Source of the DNA: Amycolatopsis eburnea
GTDB taxonomy: Bacteria; Actinomycetota; Actinomycetes; Mycobacteriales; Pseudonocardiaceae
Assembly (NCBI RefSeq): GCF_003937945.1
Contig: NZ_RSEC01000048.1
Coordinates: forward strand, 372,001 to 436,000
DNA: 64,000 nucleotides
Direction of reading: 5' to 3'
Under the pieces are notes generated by a model. That model saw only the letters and a list, made by a program, of their open reading frames with translations. It was not told the DNA's origin and did no database searches. The translations under genes and the position numbers were made by a program. Each line of letters starts with the position of its first letter. The first letter of the stretch is position 1. Positions 58,172 to 64,000 of this stretch are shown one piece after another.

Positions 58172-61147
58172 TCAGGCCTCGTAGAAGAGGTGCTCCACCA
58201 CGGTGTGCGCCCGCCGCGTGATGCGGCGGTAGGTGTCGAGGAAGCCGCCGGGGTCGTCCGTCGCCGGGTGGCCGAGCACGCTGGCCACCGCCGTCAGGTC
58301 GCGGCCCGAGCCCGGGACCTCGTCGACCGCCTTGCCGCGGACCAGCATCCCCGCGTTGCGGACCCGGGTCGCCAGCAGCCACGCCTCGCGCAGCGACTCC
58401 GCCTCGGACTCCTCCGCCAGGCCCGCCGCCGGCAGCACCGCCAGCGCGTCCAGCGTCGACGTCGTCCGCAGGCCCGGTACCTCGTGCGCGTGCTGGAGCT
58501 GGAGGAGCTGGACCGTCCACTCGACGTCGGCGAGGCCGCCCCGGCCCAGCTTCGTGTGGCGCGTCGGGTCCGCGCCGCGGGGCATCCGCTCGGTCTCCAC
58601 GCGCGCCTTGATGCGGCGGATTTCGCGCGCCTGCGTCGCGTCCAGGCCGTTCTCCGGGTAGCGGATCGGGTCGATCAGCGCGATGAACCGCTCGCCGAGC
58701 TCGTCGTCGCCCGCGACGAACCGGGCGCGCAGCAGCGCCTGCGCCTCCCAGACCTCGCCCCAGCGGGCGTAGTACGCGCGGTAGGACTCCAGTGTGCGCA
58801 CCAGCGGGCCGCTCCGGCCCTCGGGCCGCAGGTCGGCATCGACGACCAGGGCCGGGTCGGGGCTCGGCGCGCCCAGCATCTTGCGGACGCTCTCCGCCAC
58901 CGACGAAGCGAACTTCACCGCGTCGGCGTCCGAGACCCCTTCGGACGGCTCGCACACGAAGAGGACGTCGGCGTCGGAGCCGTAGCCGAGTTCGGCGCCG
59001 CCGAGGCGCCCCATCCCGATGACGGCGATGCGCGCCGGGGTCTTGCCCAGCTCGGCCTGGCGCTGGCGGAACGCCGCCGCCAGCGCGCCCTGCAGCACGG
59101 CCACCCAGACGCTGGAGAGCGCTTCGCAGACCGCGGGGACGTCGAGCAGCCCGAGCAGGTCCGCGCAGGCGACGCGCAGCAGTTCGTGCCGGCGCAGCGA
59201 GCGCGCGGCGGCCACGGCGGCGTTCACCCCGGGCTGACGGCGGACGGTGGCCCGCAGCGACGTCGCGACCTCGGCGGGCGTGCGGCCCAGCAGGCGGGCC
59301 GGGTCGCCGAGCAGGCGCAGCACCTCGGGGGCGCGGACCAGCAGGTCCGGCACCAGCCGTGACGTGCCGAGCAGCAGCGCCAGGTTCTCGACGACCGTGC
59401 CCTCGTCCCGCAGCACCCGCAGGTACCACGGGGTGTCTTCGAGCGCCTCCGACACCTTGCGGTACGACAGCAGCCCGCCGTCGGGATCGGGCGTGTCGGC
59501 GAGCAGGTCGAGCAGCACCGGCAGCAGCGCCTGCTGGATCGCGGCGCGGCGCGAGACGCCCGCGGTGAGTGCCTTGATGTGCTGCAGCGCCCCGTCGGGC
59601 GCGGTGTAGCCGAGCGCCGCGAGCCGGCTGGCGGCCTGCTTGGTGGTCAGGCGCAGCGCCTCGGTCGGCACGTTCGCGACCGACTGCAGCAGCGGCCGGT
59701 AGAAGATCTTCTCGTGCAGGCGCCGGATGCTCTGGCCCTGCCGCCGGAACTCCGCGAGCAGCGCGTCGCCGGGGCTCTTGCCGCCGGCCGGCTTGATGCC
59801 GCTGGCGCGGGCGAGGATCCGCAGCTCGTCGGTGTCCGACGCCGCCGGGAACAGGTGCGTCCGGCGCAGCCGCCGCAGCTGCAGGCGGTGTTCGAGCATC
59901 CGCAGGAACTCGTACGACGCGCCCAGCTCGGCGGCGTCCTGGCGGCCGACGTAACCGCCTTCGCCGAGCGCCGCGAGCGCGTCCATCGTGGACGGCGAGC
60001 GCAGGTCCGCGTCGACCCGGCCGTGCACGAGCTGCAGCAGCTGGACGGCGAACTCGACGTCACGCAGGCCGCCGCGGCCGAGCTTCAGCTCCCGCTCGGC
60101 GTGCTCGGACGGCACGTGCCCCTCGACGCGGCGGCGCATCTGCTGCACCTCGCCGACGAAGTTGTCCCGGTCGGCCGCGGACCACACGAGCGGCGCGACC
60201 ATCTCCGCGTACTGGCGGCCGAGCTCGGCGTCGCCGGCCACCGGGCGCGCCTTGAGCAGTGCCTGGAACTCCCAGGTCTTGGCCCACTTCTGGTAGTAGC
60301 CGTGATGGCTTTCCACCGTGCGGACCAGCGCGCCCGCCTTGCCTTCGGGGCGCAACGCCGCGTCGACCTCGAAGCACGCCTTGCCGACGACGCGCATCAT
60401 CGTGCTCGCCAGCCGGGTGGCCACGCCGAGATCGCCGTCGCCGGCGAAGATGACGTCGACGTCGCTGACGTAGTTGAGCTCCCGGCCACCGCACTTGCCC
60501 ATGGCGATCACCGCGAGCGTGCCCTCGGCAGGCTTCCCGATTTCGGCCTCGGCGACCACCAGCCCGGCGGCCAGCGCGGCCTCCGCGAGCTCGGTCAGCT
60601 GGGCCGCGACCTCCGCGTAGCGCGGGTGCTCGAGCCCGGCTTCGACGAGGTGGCCCAGGTCGGCGGCGGCGATGCCGAGCAGCTGGCCGCGGTAGGCGAT
60701 CTTGAGGGCCTGCTCGGCCTCGAGCCCGGTCAGCACCGAGCCGTCGTCGCGCAGCAGCGCCGAGCGCAGGACTTCGCGGTAGCAGGCGGAATCGGTGCAC
60801 TTGTCGCCGGTGAGCGCGTGCCACCGGTCCGGGTTCGCGGCGAGGAAGTCGGCGAGCGCGCTCGACGTGCCCAGCACGCCGAGGAGCCGCCCGCGGAACG
60901 TCCGGTGGGCGCGCAGCCGCTCTTCGAGCCGGGTCCATTCGACGTCGTCGGCTTCGCGGATGCGGTCCAGGCCGCGCAGCGCGAGGTCCGGGTCGGCGGT
61001 GCGGGACAGCGCCGCGAGCACGTCGGTGGCCGGCGCGACCGGGCCGGCGTCGTCCCACCAGCCGGCCGCGCGCAACTGGCCCTCGGCACGGGGATCGGTG
61101 AAGCCGTACCTCGCCGCCGAAGCGGTCGTTCGCGCGCGGTCTGCCAT
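58172..61147 (-). CDS. glnE: Glutamine synthetase adenylyltransferase/deadenylase
   Basis: This 991-residue enzyme adds and removes AMP at the glnA tyrosine. It has two nucleotidyltransferase domains in tandem: the N-terminal one with GGRELNYVSDVDVIF (deadenylase) and the C-terminal one with GGAELGYGSDADVLFV (adenylyltransferase). Each is followed by an ALRPEGK/DLRPEGR and helical-regulatory segment. The ATG at 61147 is the first good start; a GTG precedes it by one codon. Its partner glnA lies 1 kb away. Confidence 0.95.
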   Translation of the reverse strand: MADRARTTASAARYGFTDPRAEGQLRAAGWWDDAGPVAPATDVLAALSRTADPDLALRGLDRIREADDVEWTRLEERLRAHRTFRGRLLGVLGTSSALADFLAANPDRWHALTGDKCTDSACYREVLRSALLRDDGSVLTGLEAEQALKIAYRGQLLGIAAADLGHLVEAGLEHPRYAEVAAQLTELAEAALAAGLVVAEAEIGKPAEGTLAVIAMGKCGGRELNYVSDVDVIFAGDGDLGVATRLASTMMRVVGKACFEVDAALRPEGKAGALVRTVESHHGYYQKWAKTWEFQALLKARPVAGDAELGRQYAEMVAPLVWSAADRDNFVGEVQQMRRRVEGHVPSEHAERELKLGRGGLRDVEFAVQLLQLVHGRVDADLRSPSTMDALAALGEGGYVGRQDAAELGASYEFLRMLEHRLQLRRLRRTHLFPAASDTDELRILARASGIKPAGGKSPGDALLAEFRRQGQSIRRLHEKIFYRPLLQSVANVPTEALRLTTKQAASRLAALGYTAPDGALQHIKALTAGVSRRAAIQQALLPVLLDLLADTPDPDGGLLSYRKVSEALEDTPWYLRVLRDEGTVVENLALLLGTSRLVPDLLVRAPEVLRLLGDPARLLGRTPAEVATSLRATVRRQPGVNAAVAAARSLRRHELLRVACADLLGLLDVPAVCEALSSVWVAVLQGALAAAFRQRQAELGKTPARIAVIGMGRLGGAELGYGSDADVLFVCEPSEGVSDADAVKFASSVAESVRKMLGAPSPDPALVVDADLRPEGRSGPLVRTLESYRAYYARWGEVWEAQALLRARFVAGDDELGERFIALIDPIRYPENGLDATQAREIRRIKARVETERMPRGADPTRHTKLGRGGLADVEWTVQLLQLQHAHEVPGLRTTSTLDALAVLPAAGLAEESEAESLREAWLLATRVRNAGMLVRGKAVDEVPGSGRDLTAVASVLGHPATDDPGGFLDTYRRITRRAHTVVEHLFYEA

Positions 61148-61176
61148 CACCGACCACCGTAGCCGGGGAACCCGGG

Positions 61177-62310
61177 TCAGGCGGCCAGGCGGCCCGGTTC
61201 GGTTCCGGCGGGCGTCGGCTCCGGCACCTGGAAGCTGTGCGCGCCGACGGGGTTGCGCCGCGAGAGGACGTAGATGCCGATGCCCACGCCGAGCCCGACG
61301 ACGCCGACGGAGATGGTGCCCGCGTTGCCGAGCGAGGCGATCTTGCCGGAGATCGCGCCGACGATCGCGGCCGCGGGCAGCGTGAACAGCCACGCGACGA
61401 CCATCCGGCCCGCCATCCGCCAGCGGACCGGCGCTTCCCGCCGTCCGACGCCGGAGCCGACGATGCCGCCCGAGCACACGTGCGTCGTCGACAGCGGGAA
61501 GCCCAGTCGGGAGGAGATCAGGATGACCAGTGCCGAGCTCGTCTGGGCGGCGAAGCCCTGCGGGCCCTCGATGTCGGTCAGGCCCTTGCCGAGGGTGTGG
61601 GTGATGCGCCAGCCGCCGAGGTAGGTGCCGGCCGCGAGGGCGCACGCGGCGCTGACGATCACCCAGACCGGCGGCGACGCCCCCGACGGGAGGCTGCCGG
61701 CGCTGACGAGCGTGAGCGTGATGACGCCCATCGTCTTCTGCGCGTCGTTGGTGCCGTGCGCGAGCGAGACGAGGGACGCCGAGACGATCTGGCCGACCTT
61801 GAACCCGCGCGTGGCCGGGCGGCCCCGGACCAGGAACCGGTAGACCAGGTAGGTCGCGACCATCGCGACGAGGCCGGCGATCACCGGGCTGGCCGCCGCG
61901 GGGACGAGGACCTTCTCGACGATCTTTCCGAAGTGGACCGAGCCGGCGCCCGCCGAAACCCAGGTGGCGCCGATCAGGCCGCCGAACAGCGCGTGCGACG
62001 AACTCGACGGCAGCCCGACGAACCACGTCACGAGGTTCCAGACGATCGCGCCGATCAGCCCGCCGAAGACGATCGACGGGCCGATCTTCGTGTCGTCGAC
62101 CAGGCCGCTGGAGATCGTCTTGGCGACCTCCACCGACAGGAACGCGCCGACCAGGTTCAGCACCGCGGAGATCGCGACGGCCACCCGCGGCCGGAGCGCG
62201 CCGGTGGCGATCGACGTCGCCATCGAGTTCGCGGTGTCGTGGAACCCGTTCGTGAAATCGAATACGAGGGCCGTGACGACGACGATCACGACCAGCAACG
62301 AGGGCTCCAC
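61177..62310 (-). CDS. Inorganic phosphate transporter, PiT family (second copy)
   Basis: This 377-residue protein carries DFTNGFHDTANSMATSIATG, SLAHGTNDAQKTMGVI, GLPSSSSHALFGG and STTHVCSGGIVGSG. It is a close paralogue of the protein at 9795-10919, most similar in the membrane segments and different at both ends. The GTG at 62310 follows GGAGG; a GTG two codons upstream is also possible. I see no clear PHO box in the 97-bp upstream gap. It lies 30 bp before glnE in the same orientation and may share its message. Confidence 0.93.
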   Translation of the reverse strand: MEPSLLVVIVVVTALVFDFTNGFHDTANSMATSIATGALRPRVAVAISAVLNLVGAFLSVEVAKTISSGLVDDTKIGPSIVFGGLIGAIVWNLVTWFVGLPSSSSHALFGGLIGATWVSAGAGSVHFGKIVEKVLVPAAASPVIAGLVAMVATYLVYRFLVRGRPATRGFKVGQIVSASLVSLAHGTNDAQKTMGVITLTLVSAGSLPSGASPPVWVIVSAACALAAGTYLGGWRITHTLGKGLTDIEGPQGFAAQTSSALVILISSRLGFPLSTTHVCSGGIVGSGVGRREAPVRWRMAGRMVVAWLFTLPAAAIVGAISGKIASLGNAGTISVGVVGLGVGIGIYVLSRRNPVGAHSFQVPEPTPAGTEPGRLAA

Positions 62311-62407
62311 CCCGACCTCCGAACGCCCTTGTGGGGACTCTTCCCGCAAGGTACCTGACGGGTGACGCCTGGCGTTAACAGGCCGTAGCTGTTTGTGACA
62401 TCCGCCG

Positions 62408-63157
62408 TTAAGCCAGCGGTAACGTGCGTTGACTCTCGGCGGCGGGTTCGAGGTCACCGGCGGCCAACCGGACGAACCGCTGCGCGAACGGCCGCCAGGT
62501 TTCGGCGATGTCGGTGTGCACTGTGGTCAGCGCGTCGTGCTCGAGTGAGCCCGGACGAGCGAATTCCGCCTCCTGCGGGCTTTCCGCGGCCCAGCTCTCG
62601 ACGACAGCGGGTGTCGTCTCGATGTGGAACTGGACGCCGTAGACACAACGGCCGAACCGGAACGCCTGGTTCGCGTAGCGCGGCGCGGACGCGAGCAGTT
62701 CGGCGCCGGGCGGGAGCCGGGTGATCGCGTCGCTGTGGAACTGCAGGACGTCCTGCATCAACGGCAGGTCGGCGAAGAGCGGATCGGTCCACGCCGCGTC
62801 CTTCTTGGCGACCAGGTGCGGGCCGACCTCGGGCCCGTCCACCCCGGCTTCGACGCGGCCACCGGTCGCGACGGCCAGCAGCTGCGCGCCGAGGCAGATC
62901 CCGAGCGTGGGCAGCTGCTTCGTCGCGGCCCGGGAAAGCAGCCGTCGCACCTCGGCGAGCCACGGGTGCTTCGCGTCGTCCTCCGCGCCCATGCCGCCGC
63001 CGAGGCAGACGACACCCCGGTAGCCGTCGAGGTCCGCCGGCAGCTCGTCCCGCGGCGGCAGCCGGACGTCGAGTTCCGCGCCGGCTTCGGTCAGCCAGTC
63101 ACCGAGGGGACCGAGCGGATCCGACGAGTCCGGCTGGATGATCAGCAGTCGTGTCAC
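62408..63157 (-). CDS. Class I glutamine amidotransferase (GMP synthase-like)
   Basis: This 249-residue protein has the nucleophile loop LGICLGAQLLA and the YGVQFHIET His/Glu pair, the full class I triad. VVCLGGGMGAEDD is the oxyanion strand region. It lacks any synthase domain, so it is a stand-alone amidotransferase-like hydrolase; relatives include gamma-glutamyl peptide hydrolases. It starts with GTG. The function is unknown. Confidence 0.86.
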   Translation of the reverse strand: MTRLLIIQPDSSDPLGPLGDWLTEAGAELDVRLPPRDELPADLDGYRGVVCLGGGMGAEDDAKHPWLAEVRRLLSRAATKQLPTLGICLGAQLLAVATGGRVEAGVDGPEVGPHLVAKKDAAWTDPLFADLPLMQDVLQFHSDAITRLPPGAELLASAPRYANQAFRFGRCVYGVQFHIETTPAVVESWAAESPQEAEFARPGSLEHDALTTVHTDIAETWRPFAQRFVRLAAGDLEPAAESQRTLPLA

Positions 63158-63172
63158 GGTTTCCAGGGTAGG

Positions 63173-63607
63173 TCAGCAGGCGCAGCGGATCCCGGGGGCC
63201 GGGGTGGCTTCGGCGGCGCCCTCCACCGGGTAGCCGGCCGCGATCCAGCTCGTGATGCCGCCGGAGAGCCGCTTCACCCGGAATCCGAGCTGCGCCAGCT
63301 TGAGCGCGCCTTTGGTGGCGGCGTTGCAGTTGGTGCTCTCGCAGTAGCAGACGTAGACGACGTCCCGGTCGAGGTGCTTCGTGCTTTCGGCGGTGAGGTC
63401 GCAGTAGGGCAGGTTGACGGCGCCCGGGATGCGCGCCTGGGCGAACGCCTCGGGCGCGCGCGTCTCGACGATCACGTAGCCGTCGGTGTGGCCGGCCTCG
63501 AGGTCGCGGACGAGGTCGTCGGGGTCGACCTCGAAGGCAAGTTCGGCGCCGAAGTAGGCGGTGGCGAGTTCGGGCGCCGGGGCGGGGACGTCGAGTGTGC
63601 GTGTCAT
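63173..63607 (-). CDS. Rhodanese-domain protein with CxC tail
   Basis: This 144-residue protein has one rhodanese domain: VIVETRAPEAFAQARIPGAV, then the active loop VCYCESTNCNAATKGA and FRVKRLSGGITSWIAAGYPV. The active loop holds three cysteines (CYC and C), and the protein ends IRCAC, so it is rich in thiols. It may carry sulfane sulphur or be a thiol switch. It is divergent from an Lrp/AsnC regulator. Confidence 0.82.
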   Translation of the reverse strand: MTRTLDVPAPAPELATAYFGAELAFEVDPDDLVRDLEAGHTDGYVIVETRAPEAFAQARIPGAVNLPYCDLTAESTKHLDRDVVYVCYCESTNCNAATKGALKLAQLGFRVKRLSGGITSWIAAGYPVEGAAEATPAPGIRCAC

Positions 63608-63718
63608 GAAGAGAATCCTGCTGGTCCGGCGGGCGCGGGCACAGGGGAGAATCGGGGCGGGAACCCCGGTGCGCCGGGGATTTCCGCGTTCTGGCCGCAC
63701 GAACCCGGGAGTATCGCG

Positions 63719-64000
63719 GTGGACCTCGACGACGTCGATTGGCACCTGCTGGAGCTGCTCCAGTCCGACGGCAGGCTGAGCTTTTCGGAGCTGGGCCGCC
63801 GGGTGTCGCTGTCGGGCTCGGCCGTGACGGAGCGGGTGCGCCGGCTCGAGGAGCGCGGCGTGATCACCGGCTACGCGGCGCACATCGACACGACGAAGCT
63901 GGGCCTGCCGATCGAGGCGCTGGTACGCGCCCGCGTGCGGAGCCTGGACACCCCGCGGTTCCGGACGGCGATCCTGCCGCTGCCCCAGGTGGTCGCGGCG
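63719..64000 (+). CDS. Lrp/AsnC family regulator, N-terminal fragment
   Basis: The first 94 codons are present. They encode the Lrp helix-turn-helix: LDDVDWHLLELLQSDGRLSF, then ELGRRVSLSGSAVTERVRRL and EERGVITGYAAHID, followed by the start of the ligand (RAM) domain. The GTG at 63719 lacks a strong ribosome site. It is divergent from the rhodanese gene 111 bp away and probably controls it. Confidence 0.87.
   Translation, partial: MDLDDVDWHLLELLQSDGRLSFSELGRRVSLSGSAVTERVRRLEERGVITGYAAHIDTTKLGLPIEALVRARVRSLDTPRFRTAILPLPQVVAA

Noticed and set aside
62311..62407. PHO box or GlnR box upstream of the second PiT gene
   Set aside because: GTTAAC and GTCAC elements occur, but the spacing does not fit 11-nt PHO repeats or 6-nt GlnR spacers.
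1..64000. CRISPR arrays, insertion sequences, prophage or a biosynthetic cluster
   Set aside because: I found no regularly spaced repeats, transposase or integrase genes, phage structural genes, or PKS/NRPS/terpene core enzymes.

Overview
The window is one contiguous piece of a high-GC actinomycete chromosome. GC-ending codons, many GTG starts, 4-bp stop/start overlaps, a WhiB7 regulator with an AT-hook, UvrD2 with an HRDC tail, a GlnE/GlnA pair, FtsEX next to SmpB and a UPF0182 protein all point to Actinomycetota. The gene content best fits a Pseudonocardiales member, probably Amycolatopsis-like; this placement is inference. I see no insertion sequence, prophage, CRISPR array or biosynthetic cluster.

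Layout. 0-4.5 kb: end of a glutamate-type solute-binding protein, helicase hrpB, and an ABC exporter pair. 4.5-8.5 kb: a divergent TetR/FAD-monooxygenase pair with a double operator, then a NarL-type two-component system. 8.6-11 kb: two small coupled unknowns, a 73-residue membrane protein and a PiT phosphate transporter behind a PHO-box-like triple repeat. 11-15.5 kb: an Lnt-like N-acyltransferase, two secreted alpha/beta hydrolases and a FAD monooxygenase. 15.5-23.3 kb: a tightly coupled histidine-utilisation operon (hutH-hutU-M20 hydrolase-hutF-hutI) with a divergent IclR regulator. 23.3-26.2 kb: an MFS transporter and a membrane diguanylate cyclase.

26.4-39 kb: tmRNA (ssrA), a sensor/histidine kinase/response regulator operon, an acyltransferase, the prfB, ftsE, ftsX, smpB, amidohydrolase series, a PadR regulator, two identical initiator tRNA genes and a second divergent TetR/FAD-monooxygenase pair. 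ssrA and smpB, the two halves of trans-translation, both lie here. 39-54 kb matches, from memory, the mycobacterial Rv3193c-Rv3198c neighbourhood: UPF0182, PPA1309-like, Lon-like PDZ protease, DUF2342 zincin-like protein, YgjP-type peptidase, a ThiF/TOMM-like protein, an ABC1 kinase, whiB7 and uvrD2. 54-64 kb resembles the Rv2219-Rv2221c region: DUF4191, RDD, glnA with a complete GlnR box, GNAT, thioesterase and glnE. A second PiT transporter, a class I amidotransferase, a rhodanese and a truncated Lrp/AsnC regulator finish the window.

The most interesting non-genic signals are: a full leader-ORF plus intrinsic-terminator attenuator in front of whiB7; a small family of palindromes sharing a TGAA-N-G-NNN-C-N-TTCA core, one copy of which lies in frame inside hrpB; a GC-rich repeat found just downstream of two stable-RNA genes; and a codon-context oddity in which TCC-NNN-(G/A/C/T)TG-GAC coding stretches use A- or T-ending middle codons that are otherwise rare here.
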